Below, one piece after another: positions 1 through 10,997 of a stretch of 64,000 nt of DNA. The stretch lies in the NCBI RefSeq assembly GCF_024713945.1, contig NC_134679.1:6949001-7013000 (forward strand), read 5' to 3'. The stretch is from Dermatophagoides farinae. Taxonomy: Eukaryota; Arthropoda; Arachnida; Sarcoptiformes; Pyroglyphidae. The position numbers were made by a program, and so were the translations under genes. The notes under the pieces were generated by a model. That model was not told where the DNA came from. It did not search any database and saw only the letters and a list, made by a program, of their open reading frames with translations. Within the stretch, counting starts at the first letter, position 1. Every line of letters starts with the position of its first letter.

Positions 1-82
1 TGAAAACTGCGTTTGACCTTGAATAAAATCAATTGCAAATGGGTGCGATCTGGCAATCTGGGTTCGAATCCCGGTGGGACCT
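1..82 (+). tRNA. 3' end of a tRNA-like gene (partial)
   Basis: Seen: a 5-bp T stem (58-62 with 70-74) encloses a canonical TTCGAAT loop at 63-69. It is followed by a 7-nt acceptor strand TGGGACC (75-81) and a T-run at 82-87 that would end Pol III transcription and supply a U discriminator. The acceptor strand plus U resembles animal tRNA-Gln. Positions 1-57 do not give a clean anticodon arm, so either an intron lies in this part or this is a tRNA-derived fragment. The 5' half with box A would lie outside the window. Isotype is not assigned. Confidence 0.45.
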
Positions 83-263
83 TTTTTATTAAAAATTGGT
101 ATTCATTTTTATCCATTTTTAGGATCATAGATAAATTTTTGTCATTACGTCTTACATGAATGGTATTTGTTGTTGTTTTTGATGATTGATCGAATCAAAA
201 AATTTGAGTTTTTTTCATTCTGTTCTTCTTGTTTACCAAAAAAAGCATTCAAATAAATCCAAG

Positions 264-754
264 ATGGTAAGATATAAAAATGATTTCGGTATCCATTTTG
301 AAAATTTAATTTTCCTTTTTTTCTCCAGATTAAGCCTTCAAACTCTAAACTTCGACCTTCGACTCCTAATTCTTCGTCTTCATCGTTGTCGTTACAAAAT
401 CAGACAGACAATTCAAATGCCTGTAGCAATAATAACGGTATAGCTAATCCATCGATAGCCTATTCATCATTTGCCATTACACATAATAATCATTTGATTG
501 AATATTGTCGTACATCAATGTCAGCATTGGCCGGTTCGACAGCTGGAATCATTGGTCTGACTTCATTATATGGATTTGCATTTTACATACTAATGGTTGT
601 CATTCTATGGTTAATGATCATGTCGAAAGCCGGTCCAAATTATCAACGATATTTTACATCGTCATGGCATGTATTAACAAATGGTTTCATGGGTGGTCTT
701 ACTACTTATGTTCTATTCTGGACCTTTCTATACGGCATGGTTCATGTTTATTAG
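264..754 (+). CDS. EMC6: ER membrane protein complex subunit 6 (EMC6)
   Basis: Small polytopic subunit of the ER membrane complex, which inserts transmembrane segments into the ER bilayer. The C-terminal part is almost identical to the animal family: the DYCRTS-like stretch (here EYCRTSMSALAG), a TAGIIGLTSLYGF helix, a second hydrophobic segment, and the diagnostic end TYVLFWTFLYGMVHVY. Proposed model: exon 1 contributes only the ATG (264-266), directly followed by a GTAAGA donor. The intron is 267-328 (62 nt, ends CTCCAG) and exon 2 is 329-754, in frame throughout, giving 142 aa. The N-terminal 40 or so residues are Ser/Asn-rich and longer than in the human protein (110 aa). Convergent with CIAO1. 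Identity is certain; the one-codon first exon is inferred. Confidence 0.92.
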
Positions 755-935
755 AATTTGAATTGGATAAATGAATGTATAAAACAATGATAAATTGATG
801 CAATTTCATTTTAATTTTTAATTAAAATTTTCACATTTGAACAGTTAATATAAAAAAAATTGATAATGATTGATTGAAACAAAAATATTTGTTTTTTTCC
901 TATTTAATAAATCATCACAAATCTGTACAACTTAA

Positions 936-2090
936 TCATGAGTGTTGTTTTCGTTGTTCGAATGACCATAATCGAACGAATCCGTCATCAGAACCAGACG
1001 CCAACAATAATTGACTATTCGAAATTGGCACAGGATTCCAGTGGATAGAATTAATATCCTGTTCATGTGCTTCAGATTCATATAAAATTTGTCGATATCT
1101 AACCGATGAATATGGATCATCCTGATCATTTTGGAATTGTTTAAATATACGTATGGAATTATCGGCACCAGCAGTTAGTATTAGATTTTCTATTGATGAC
1201 CAATCAACATCATAGATAGGCCAATGATGATATCCACTTAACGAAGCGATGATGGTCCATTTGACTGTAAGTTCAGCATAACGTTTGCCACTCAATTTGG
1301 TTTCATCGATCAATTGATTGTAATTTTTTGGTTGCCATATTTTTATCGATTCATCGGCACTGACACTTACAATTCTTGTGCCTTCAGGATTGAATGCAAT
1401 TGACCATACGGTTGATTCATGTTGATTCAACTGTGTATAACATTGCCAATCATCATCATTTTGACAATAAAGATTAATTTGATTATCAAAACTACTGGAA
1501 GAAAGAATATTCAATTTGGGATGCCATACAACACATTTGACATCTTGACTGTGTTCAGTTTGTACGGATGAACATTCGAAAAATGCTTCCTCATCTGGCC
1601 GATCATTTATGTCACCACCACCACCACCACCACAATCATCGGATTCACAACCAACTTCGATTTTTTCCCATATCCAAACAGATTTATCTCGTGAACATGT
1701 TGCCAAAAATGTATTGTTGGGTGACCAGGCCACACATTTAACTTCATTCTCATGACCTTCAAGTGATACCATCACTGTCCAATCCATTGTTGTTGGTTCA
1801 TCATTATTTTCATTGGCTTTTTGATGCCAAATACAAGTGGTTCCATCAAAACTGGCCGATGCAAGAAATCGTCCATCATGTGACCATGCAATGAAACGAA
1901 TTGTACGCTGATGGCCATCAGTCAATGTTGAAAGACATTTCCATTCATCACCTTCTTTCGACCAAATTTTAATAGTACGATCAGCACCACATGAAGCTAA
2001 CCAACGACCATTTGGATGCCAACGTACACACCAAACACGTTCAATGTGGCCAGATAATGTATTTTCCAATTTAATCTCATAATTATCCAT
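936..2090 (-). CDS. CIAO1: Cytosolic iron-sulfur assembly protein CIAO1 (WD40)
   Basis: Seven-bladed WD40 propeller, the CIAO1/Cia1 subunit of the CIA targeting complex, which delivers Fe-S clusters to cytosolic and nuclear proteins such as DNA polymerases and helicases. Single exon, 384 aa, somewhat longer than human (about 339). WD repeats are visible from residue 8 (GHIERVWCVRWHPNG...GADRTIKIW), then GHQRTIRFIAWSHDG, GHENEVKCVAWSPNN...RDKSVWIWE, HSQDVKCVVWHPK, HESTVWSIAFNPEG...ADESIKIW, PIYDVDWSS and EQDINSIHWNP...GSDDGFVRLW. A hydrophilic insert with six glycines and many acidic residues sits between blades 3 and 4 (around 145-175) and accounts for much of the extra length. Divergent from TAF11 and convergent with EMC6. 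Confidence 0.96.
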   Translation of the reverse strand: MDNYEIKLENTLSGHIERVWCVRWHPNGRWLASCGADRTIKIWSKEGDEWKCLSTLTDGHQRTIRFIAWSHDGRFLASASFDGTTCIWHQKANENNDEPTTMDWTVMVSLEGHENEVKCVAWSPNNTFLATCSRDKSVWIWEKIEVGCESDDCGGGGGGDINDRPDEEAFFECSSVQTEHSQDVKCVVWHPKLNILSSSSFDNQINLYCQNDDDWQCYTQLNQHESTVWSIAFNPEGTRIVSVSADESIKIWQPKNYNQLIDETKLSGKRYAELTVKWTIIASLSGYHHWPIYDVDWSSIENLILTAGADNSIRIFKQFQNDQDDPYSSVRYRQILYESEAHEQDINSIHWNPVPISNSQLLLASGSDDGFVRLWSFEQRKQHS

Positions 2091-2336
2091 TAAAAAAGAT
2101 TTCCAAATCGATAATAGGAAAAATCATCAAAAATTTAAAACGAAAAATTCAATTGAAAAATTCAAATTGTATACAACATGAATACAAACAAACACATGAT
2201 ATAAATTCCGATTTTCACTTAATTGGCCACTTCATGTGTTTATGAGTTAAAACTGCCGCGTTTTATTTGATCACTTGAATCTCAATTTTTTTCCACTTTT
2301 AAATTAAATTCCATTTTGGCGGTTATTATTTGTTAA
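2091..2336. promoter_or_regulatory. Divergent CIAO1/TAF11 promoter region
   Basis: Only 246 bp separate the start codons of CIAO1 (minus) and TAF11 (plus), so both transcripts must start here. No TATA box is obvious near either gene. The GC-containing decamer GGCGGTTATT lies at 2318-2327, about 10 bp before the TAF11 ATG; the same decamer occurs 425 bp upstream of RAD21 (13465-13474). A second GC patch, CTGCCGCG, is near 2252. That this is a bidirectional promoter is inferred from spacing. Confidence 0.6.
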
Positions 2337-3556
2337 ATGGAATTGGACACTGTTGACAATATCAAGATCCCTAAAAATGAAATTGCCGAAACTTCGAATA
2401 TTATCGGCGATGATAAAGAAGACGAATTACAATGTGATCAACAAGATGAATCAAAACAAAATGAAGAAAATTCTTTTACAATAAAAGATATCATCGAGAA
2501 TAAGGAAATGAACGAAACACCAGAAACGAAAAAACCATGCCAAGAAACTACTACTACTACTACTACCAATGAAGAAATCGAGCCTAGAAATGTAACTAAA
2601 AAATTAAAACTTGAAACTGACGACGACAACGACAACGACGACGACAAAAACAAAGAGAAATCGAATGATTTTGCAAGTCTATTAATTGAACCTATTCTTT
2701 CGATTAAATTACCTGACGTCATTCATACACCGAAACCGTCGGCATCAACCAATGATAATAATCATCATGATGATAAAGATGATCATACGGGTGATTATGG
2801 TGATGCCGATGATAATGATGATGTGGATGAAAATTCCTCTATGGATGAAGATCCAGATGAAATGTTGAAGAATTTAACATCCGATCATTGTGATGATGAA
2901 TCAATGGATGATGATAATAATCGATCGTTATTGTTATGCGATAAAGATTCATTAGAATATAGAACCGGGTTAACATTATTACCTAAAAATGGTGGTACAA
3001 TAATGACCGATATTGATCCGACGACATTATCAAAACAGGAACAGAAACAATTGAAAGAAAAACTGCAAGAAGAAGAACGAGAAAGAATGCAGTATGTATA
3101 ATCAAATTTGTTTTTTTTCTCTTTGTAATTCTTGTCAATTTTTATGACTTTAAAAAACAAATAGAGTATTAGTTTCCAACTTTTCCGAGGAACAACTTAA
3201 TCGCTATGAAATGTATCGTCGTGCTGCCTTTCCTAAAGCAGCCATCAAACGTGTAAGCATTATCATCATCATTCTCTCTATGTCTTATATGGATTGATTC
3301 TGATTTTTATCATTTTTTTTTTCAGCTTGTCCAACAAATTACTGGCTGTTCAGTTTCACAAAATGTTGTCATCGCTATATCTGGTATAGCTAAAGTTTTT
3401 GTCGGTGAAATTGTTGAAGAAGCATTGGATTGTATGGAGCGAAATGATGAAACCGGACCATTACATCCTAAACATATTCGGGAATCTGTACGACGATTAC
3501 GATGTAAAGGCATAATACCCAGGTCAAAACAACCGAATCCAAATACATGGATGTGA
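2337..3556 (+). CDS. TAF11: TFIID subunit TAF11 (hTAFII28-like histone fold)
   Basis: TAF11 pairs with TAF13 through a histone fold inside TFIID, the general Pol II initiation factor. Exons 2337-3091, 3165-3252 and 3326-3556; both introns are 73 nt with GTATGT and GTAAGC donors. The spliced product is 357 aa. Residues 1 to about 240 are acidic, low-complexity and rich in Asp/Asn/Thr, coded partly by GAC/AAC and GAT repeats. The conserved C-terminal third reads [54 protein letters not shown], and [19 protein letters not shown], which matches animal TAF11 closely across both splice junctions. The acidic N-terminus is much longer than in vertebrates (human about 211 aa in total). Confidence 0.96.
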
Positions 3557-4070
3557 AAAATCATTGCACACACACAGACACACACCCGCGACCGCAAAAA
3601 AAAATATCACTCAATGAAGTTGAAATGTGTAAACAAAAAAATAAAACGGTGTAATGGTAAATCATCGAAAAAAATTGAAGATTGGTATCATAGAAACACA
3701 CACAAATTATTTTTCATTTATTCAATTCAAATTTGTATTTATTTAAGGAAAAAATGTTTATTAATTACTGCTTTTTTGAATTCAACATAGAATCACAAAT
3801 CATGTTCATCATCATCATAATAATAATAATAAATGGATAAATTGTTTTTCAGAAAGAGAATTTTTTTTTGATTATTGGGACATTGAAAGTTACAAAAGAA
3901 AAAGAAAAAAAAATTAGCAAACAATGTGTGATTGATTTCTTTTGTTTTGTATTTGAATTATAATAATTGGATCATTTTAAAAATAAAAGTTTCAAAAGAG
4001 TAGAAAGAAAAAGATGTTGAATCAAATCTGTTGATTGTTTGTGATCGATCTGAATGAATCATCATAATAT
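3557..4070. other. Convergent 3' UTR space, TAF11 / EIF3A
   Basis: No gene seen. AT-rich sequence between two convergent stop codons. It holds AATAAA-type polyadenylation signals on the plus strand (near 3637 and in the AAATAAAAG run near 3980) and A/T runs, consistent with overlapping or abutting 3' UTRs. Confidence 0.6.
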
Positions 4071-7000
4071 TCAACGACGTTGCGGTAATGGTGGTGGAGC
4101 TCTTGATGACATACGTTCATCACCGCCATGATGATCACCACGCCGTCCGCCGCCTTCACGTGAATCACGTCCACCATAACGATTACGATTATGATCATGG
4201 AAACCACGATTATCGGATACACGTCGATCACCACCACCACCACCACTTCTACCACGGCCATGATCAACTTTCATCCAACCGCCTTCACCATCATCATCAG
4301 CTGTTCCAGAATGTTCCATATCCATTGTGGGTTTCGGTCGCCAACTACTATTATCATCTTGATTTGATGATTGTTGTTGACGCTGCATTGTACGTGAGAA
4401 TCCTCCACGTGTTTCACGACGTTCACCAGTTCGACGAATGCTTGAATCCGAATCCCTACCACTATATTGGCGAGGTGCACCTTGACCACCACCACCATCA
4501 CGTGATTCTGGCCGTTGACGACCGTCCGAATATCGACCAGCATAAGGAGGACGACCACCACCTTCCCGTAATGGAGGCGGCTGAATAACTTTGTTTTCAG
4601 ATGAACGCCAATTATTAGCCGAATCGGCCACTGATTGTGGTGGTGGTTGCCGATTTTGAAATGCACGATTAGGTGGTGGACCTCTATTGCCCATTGATTC
4701 ACGTTCACGATTACGATCACCAATGCCAGCAGCAGCACTTGGAGGCGGCGGTGGTGGTGCTTTCGTTTGCTCAATCGGACGATTAATTCGCCATTGTGGC
4801 CCGGTTGTATCCGTAGAATCTTCTGATTGTTTCGCCGAAACAACAGCTGGCTTACTTAATGGCGGCATTCGATTCTCATTACTTTCATTATCACCACCAG
4901 CTGGTTGTGCTAAACGTTGACGAAGTTTCTCTTCAATTTCGGCCATACGACGTTTTTGAATTTCAGCCACTTTAGCCAAATGTTTTTCTTGTTTTTCTTT
5001 CATATAGGCAACACGACGTTCTTCAATTCGTTTCTGGCGACGAGCTTCCAAACGTTTTTTCCTCTCTTCTTCAACAATTCGATCGAAATTTAACAACTTC
5101 TCTTCATATTCTTCATGGCGGCTATCTAGAACACATTTTTCAAATTCTTTTTTATCATCCAACACCCTAGCAAAACGTTCACGTTCTTTCAATGCTAATT
5201 CGCGTTCCTCTTTCATGGCGATAATTTTCAATTCTTGAGTTTTGGCCCATAATTCTTGATCCTGTACACGCCATTCTTCGTATTGTTGTTTCAATAATGG
5301 AATCTCTTCCACACGTTTGGCACGTTCAAAATGATCAACTTTACGTTCCAATTTTCGTTGTTTAGCCAATTGTTCACGTCGTTCTTTTTCCAATTGTTCG
5401 ACACGTTTTTGATGCAGATCTTGTGGTCGTAATTTAGCCAATTCATCATCATCCAAATTGTCCAATTCCAAATCTGGCAATACTTCTTTCATCTTTTTCA
5501 ATTGATCCATTGTGATTTGTTTACGAATTTCTTTCTCATCCTTTTCACGTTTCAAACGCTCACGTTCTTTTGTTTCTTCAAGCAAACGCTGCATTTCAGC
5601 TTCACGAAGTTTAGCTTCTTCTTCTTCCATACGTTTACGTTCTTCATTTTCACGTCGGATGCCCATCTGTTCCATCATTTCACGACGTTGTTCAATCAAA
5701 TTTTGTCGGCTTAAAATTCGATGATGTTCTTCTATAGCACGCATATGATATTGTTTCATAATTTGTCGTTTCAAATCTTCACGTTGTTGTTTAATGGCAT
5801 CCGGTTCAATAAGATGAATTGCTTTCTGCAATGATGAATACATTGAAACTAATTGACGACGCATCTGTTCATTAGGCATAGATTGCAGATATGGTCCTTC
5901 AATATATTCTTCACCAGTTGAAACACGAAGTTCAGTGCCGAATACATAACAACCACGACGGTGATCAATACGTACTTGAAGATCATGACGACGAGCCGAT
6001 TCGACGACCAATTTTTCTAGATAAATTGGATCAACAAATTGACATAGTTCAGCCAAACGTTTGAATTCAATTGAACGATAAACTTGAGCAATTTCACGAA
6101 TCAAACGTATAACCGTCACCTCTTTCAATGCCGCAATATATTGTTTCAGCTCCGGATATTCGATAGACTTTTCCGGATCAGCAGTGGAACGTTCAATATA
6201 ATCGATAATCTGTTGTACACGGCCACAAATACCCAATGGATGGAATTCAATTTCCAATAATTGAAATAAATCCTGCAAAGGTTGCGATGCAAATTGTAAT
6301 ACACCCATACGTTTTAGATCCTTGACCAATGAAAATCGTGTTGGTGGTTTGGAGCTAATACCCAGCAACGATGATAGATTACGATGATGTTGTTCAATAA
6401 CATTCTCTTCTGTATCGACTAATTTGTCAATTTCAGGACGAATAGGTGGGATTGGAATCGAAAGGGTGGCCAGTACTAATCGTGATGCCATTTTCTGTAC
6501 ATCATCAGCTGTTATATTTTTACGCAATTCTTTCGACAAATGAAATAGACGAAACAAAGCTGTGGCATGGAAAAGATTGGAATTTGCTTTCCAAAATACC
6601 AGTGATAATTTTTGATAATAACTAGCAATCAATTGTGGTTTGCCCAACCCTTTTTTCGTTAGATTCATTAGATTAAATTTTCGAATATCATCAGCTGCTT
6701 TATATGCTTCTTGCCATAATTCCAATTGAATAGCATTATCCAATTGTCGTAATCGAGTCTCCAATTGCATGGCCTGTGAATCCGGTGAGTTTAGATTAAT
6801 AGCATTCTGTTGTTGCGATGCTGATAATTGTTGTTGTTGCTGTCGTTTCAATTGATCCAGATGCATATGTAGATTATCGCATAGTTTGCGAAATTCAGTT
6901 TTTCGATTATATTTGATACAGAAAACAAATGCCTGATGTGCAATATCATGATAAAGACGTTCAGTTTTATTGTTATTCTTCAACATATCCAAACATTGAC

Positions 7001-7529
7001 GATACGATTCCCAAAGAAATTTTACCCACGGTATCAAAACAACACGATCTTTACGATCTTGGGAACCTTCCACGCTAACAGCCGACATAAGAATATCTTC
7101 CGGTGTTTGAGCGTTTTCTAGGTCATCGATTTCCGAGATATTGGCCTGCGATTGTTCTTTCGCTTCATTCGTCTTCGTTTCGGCCATTTGAATATATTTG
7201 CGGATGACATCTTCAAACGAACTGATATAACTTTGTTGACAAATAATTTTATATTGAAATAATCCTTCCTTGGCTACATAACTTTGTTTCAGCTCGACAC
7301 ATAGTTCCAAATATTTCATCATGATCTCTTCGTGTTTTTTCTGCCATACACGATGTTTTTTACTATGTAATACATCGCATAAAATTTCCAACGCTCGATG
7401 TTTATTTTGTACTTCGATAAATTCTACAAATGCAATCAATCAAATTATCATTAATGAATCAAAAAAAGTTAACTACATACCGTTTGCACGTTTTAGTGCA
7501 TTTTCCAAATGTATGAAATGAGCAGGCAT
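4071..7529 (-). CDS. EIF3A: Eukaryotic translation initiation factor 3 subunit A (eIF3a)
   Basis: Largest scaffold subunit of eIF3, which binds the 40S ribosome and recruits the initiation machinery. Two exons on the minus strand: 7529-7481 (16 codons plus one base, reading MPAHFIHLENALKRAN) and 7423-4071, with a 57-nt intron. Joining gives 1133 aa. The N-terminus matches the family (NALKRANEF, SKKHRVWQKKHEEIMMKYLELCVEL, AKEGLFQYK.ICQQ). A PCI domain lies at roughly 320-500. From about 540 to 880 there is a long, highly charged Arg/Glu helix with many EERKR and REQLAK segments, the eIF3b/eIF4B-binding spectrin-like region. The tail (about 930-1133) is Pro, Gly and Arg-rich with GGR/RGG patches instead of the regular decapeptide repeats of vertebrate eIF3a, and the protein is shorter than human (1382 aa). 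Confidence 0.97.
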
Positions 7530-8290
7530 TTTTACATCAATTCAGTTATCGTTTAAAGCAAAAATAAAACTGTGAATATTCAATCAAACAATCACGAAAC
7601 CAAATGTTAAATTGAATTGAAAAATTTTCCAATCAAAACTGACTCACCTCTGATTAATATCATACGCACAAACCAGAAAAAATGAACTTTAAAAACATCA
7701 AACGCGTATTTTACTCAATCGAGGACAAAAAATATTAAATGTAAAACAAAACAAAAAAAAATTCTTCAAGACCACAAGACACGTTGGACAATTTGTGAAT
7801 GGAAACACACACACACGAACCACACCACACCACACACACAAAAGATGATTATAAATAAAAGAAGTAGCATGAACCATTGAGAATAAAAACATTGAGGTGG
7901 CAGCATTTAAGAATGTTGGACTCGGATATACTCGTTGTAATCAATGTATCATGCATGGACCGGTGGCGTCCTCCTTATTATTTTTGTCTTCAACATCATT
8001 GATTGATGCATCGACGACAATCGATGTGAATGCAGGAAGTTAATAGAGATAATATGTTAGAATAGCCGTCGAAAGAAAAATTTAGAAAAGAGAAACTAGG
8101 ATCGAAGCAAATTGATGGATGATTTTTATTACCAAATTGGATAACTTTGATTTTTTTTGGTTTCCATTTTCGAAAAATGAAAACTTTTCGTAAAATTTTT
8201 TTCTGAAAGATTTCTATACAAATAAACAAAAAATTTTTGTCTAAATCAAATGAGATTTTTAATTGATGATAACAGTGACAATTCATTCAA
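7530..8290. other. Intergenic: EIF3A upstream region and 3' flank of the cysteine-rich gene
   Basis: No coding gene supported. The EIF3A promoter should lie just above 7529. The stretch 7890-7985 is richer in G and C than its surroundings (it includes GGACCGGTGGCGTCC) but does not fold into anything I recognise. CA-rich simple sequence occurs at 7805-7840. Confidence 0.5.
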
Positions 8291-8686
8291 TCAATAGATT
8301 AATACACAACACATTTGTCCATTTGGACATTTTCCTGGTCGTCGTACGGTTTCACCACACCAATCCATACATTGATTAACGGTTGGATCACATGGTTGTT
8401 CATCAGCATTGGTATCGTTTGATTGTGGTCGTATACGATGATTGTTTGAATGTCGTAATTCATTGGTTTCGTCATTCGAAATTATTATTCCACCATCGAT
8501 GATTGAACCAACTTTTGTTGTTTGTACTGTGTCAATTTGATTGTAATTAAAACATTTGTTTTCAGTTGTCATTTTCTTTGGCATCGCACACTTACCATTA
8601 CCGGATTGAACCAATGATGAATAATTGAAAATGATCACAATGATGATCGATATTATTGCCAATAATTTCATTAATTCGTTTGCCAT
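8291..8686 (-). CDS. Small secreted cysteine-rich protein with beta-defensin-type cysteine spacing
   Basis: 131 aa from the ATG at 8686; the frame is open further upstream but without an ATG. Residues 1-28 form a signal peptide with a long hydrophobic core (LLAIISIIIVIIFNY), probably cut after VQS. The mature part has two cysteines near its start, a 60-residue linker with many Asn/Ser, and a C-terminal module with spacing C-x6-C-x3-C-x9-C-x5-CC ending CCVLIY. This falls within the published beta-defensin consensus (C-x4-8-C-x3-5-C-x9-13-C-x4-7-CC) and is close to arthropod big defensins. The module is not strongly cationic, so an antimicrobial role is not implied by charge. Single exon, minus strand. 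The function is unknown; an antimicrobial, signalling or structural role are all possible. Confidence 0.6.
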   Translation of the reverse strand: MANELMKLLAIISIIIVIIFNYSSLVQSGNGKCAMPKKMTTENKCFNYNQIDTVQTTKVGSIIDGGIIISNDETNELRHSNNHRIRPQSNDTNADEQPCDPTVNQCMDWCGETVRRPGKCPNGQMCCVLIY

Positions 8687-9320
8687 GTTTTTTCTTTGGT
8701 TTTGAACGTGGTGGTCCTGATACAAAAATGAATGAATGAATGAATGGACTCAAATTAACTGCAATAAAATTAGCTCTGGAAAGAGAAATTTTTGTTTTTT
8801 ATTACTCACCAACAAAAATCAGCTCGATTTTCCCCTTGTTGTTTATTTGCATGACTTGCTTGATTTCATTTCATATTACGTGATTTATATCATTATTATT
8901 ACACATAGTTTCAATTGCAAAATAAACAAAAAAAAATCGAAAAAATATAACCGAATCTTTTTTGATTTCATTTCAAATCAAAAAAGAAAATAGAGAAAAA
9001 CACTTCATCACTTAATTCAATCAACAATCAACCATTGACTAAAAGAATTGATCATAATTCAATGTTGGAATTTACAAATTTCCAAATTTTCAATTTTCTT
9101 CCCAAAAATATTTTCTGGAAAGATGGGATTTGTTGTTGTTGTTTTTGTTTCTCATCCATTCCTCTTTACCTGATTATCAACAACAAAAAAAACTTGTTTT
9201 TCCAGTTTAATCATTCATCATTTTGCATCTTGAGTTTATTTTCTTGATTCATTTTATCAAAAAAAAGATGAGCACATCAATAACGACGACAACAACAACA
9301 ACAACAACATTGGAATTACG
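8687..9320. other. Divergent intergenic region upstream of the cysteine-rich gene and the SDR gene
   Basis: No gene seen. AT-rich with a tandem ATGA repeat at 8728-8744 and a CAA run at 9288-9308 just before the SDR start codon. No clear TATA box was found for either gene. Confidence 0.45.
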
Positions 9321-10488
9321 ATGGAAATAATCCATGAATTTTTCACTTTAATCTGGAATGTTATTTTGGTATATATCCAAATAATAAAATCATGGTTCAT
9401 TCAGTCTCGAGAACCGAAAAATCTTTCTGGAAAAGTAATCGTTCTAACGGGTAGTGCACATGGTATTGGTAAAGAAATTTCCATCGGATTAAATCGTCTT
9501 GGTGCACGTTTAGCATTAATCGATATTAACCGGGTAATACCACCAATTGGTTGTTTTAACAATTTCACAATTTAACAATAAAATCCATTGATTCATTTGC
9601 AGAATCTAAATGATGAATTGATTGAACATTTGAAATCAGAATCCCCAGATTCAGATATAATTGGCTATACATGTGATTTATCCGATGGTTCCGAAATTGA
9701 CCTATGTGTCAGTCAGATCTTGAAACATTTTGGTCATGTTGATATTTTAATTAGTAAGTTTTTTGTTTTTTAATGTGGAAAATCATTTTCTGGAACAATT
9801 TCCTCAATAGACAATGCTGGAGTTGTTAATTGTAAACCATTCAGCGAACTTGAATGGCAAGATATTCGTCATACATTTGATGTAAATGTTTTCGCAAATT
9901 TTCGTTTAATCAAACATTTTCTGCCTGGCATGATTGAAAGACCAAATGGTGGTCATATCGTTGCTATATCATCTGCTTGTGGATTGTCTGGAAAAGGAAA
10001 TCTTGTCGATTATTGGTTAGTCTTTAATATTTGATGATTTGATTTGATTTAATATTGGAATTTGATTTGATTTCAGTGCATCAAAACATGCTGTAATTGG
10101 ATTAATGACAGCATTAGATTGTGAATTACGTTCTTTGAATGTTGATGATAATCATATTGAATTAACAACCATTTGTCCATTAACCATTGCTACCGGAATG
10201 TTTAAACGTCCATCAACTAAATATGATTTTCTAATGCCAATTTTATCACCAATAAAAGTTGCCGAAACAATAATCAATACAATACGCAAACCTGATCCAT
10301 CATTTATTGTTACAATTCCTAGTTATGCATATTGGCTAATAATAATGGAAAAGTAAGTCACACAATCAAATTGCTAATCACAATTCATCTAATGAATATT
10401 TTAAATTCCTTCTATCTATAGAATAATGCCACGTAAAGCATTTGCATTGGTCGATCGATTCTTTGCATACGAAGTCGGTAGACATTGA
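9321..10488 (+). CDS. Short-chain dehydrogenase/reductase, SDR16C type (retinol / 17-beta-hydroxysteroid dehydrogenase-like)
   Basis: Five exons: 9321-9533, 9603-9753, 9811-10015, 10077-10352, 10422-10488; introns 57-69 nt; product 303 aa. An N-terminal membrane segment (about 8-26) is followed by a Rossmann fold: cofactor motif TGSAHGIG (43-50), NNAG (122-125), Asn147, Ser176, and the catalytic YCASK with Tyr189 and Lys193, where the Tyr-Cys codons span the exon 3/4 junction. Layout and the NNAGVV and DYCASK motifs match the SDR16C group (RDH10, SDR16C5, HSD17B11/13), ER or lipid-droplet enzymes that oxidise retinol or steroids with NAD(P). All catalytic residues are intact, so it should be active. 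Exact substrate cannot be told. Convergent with SUMO. Confidence 0.93.
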
Positions 10489-10997
10489 TTAGTTTTCAAG
10501 ACAATTTGATATTCATATAATTATTTTATTTTAAATCAAATCAAATGAATGAAAAAAAAGAGATAGAGTGTTTTGTGATTATTAGGTATGTGTGACAAGA
10601 AAACAATTATATTTCTTAAAGGTTTTACAAAGTTAGATGATAATGAATAGTGATGATTTTGGGATTTCAAATTAAAAAATTTTCTCGTTTTTCTTTTAAC
10701 GAATACAAACGATGTATGTTGTTGCATTGTGTGTTTGAGAGTGAAGCAAATAATCCAATTCCAGAAATAACCTTCATCTTAATTCAATGCTATTAAAAAA
10801 ATGGTACTTTTGTTGTTGATGATGACGAATCAATTGTGTGTGTTTGTGATTATTGATGATGATAATAATAATGACAATGATGGTGAATGATGATTTCGAT
10901 GAAATGGAACCAATACAATTTACTTTTTTTTGTTGAATTTTAACAAAATGAAAATTAAAGATGAAAATCTTTCTTCTGGGCCATTTATATTTTCGAT
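10489..10997. other. Convergent 3' UTR space, SDR / SUMO
   Basis: No gene seen. AT-rich, with GAT/AAT microsatellite-like sequence at about 10817-10890. Both flanking genes end here, so it should contain their 3' UTRs. Confidence 0.5.

Noticed and set aside
4088-4588. 166-codon plus-strand frame very rich in His and Asp
   Set aside because: It is the antisense shadow of the Gly/Arg-rich tail of eIF3a, whose GGT/CGT codons read as ACC/ATG and CAT/CAC in reverse.
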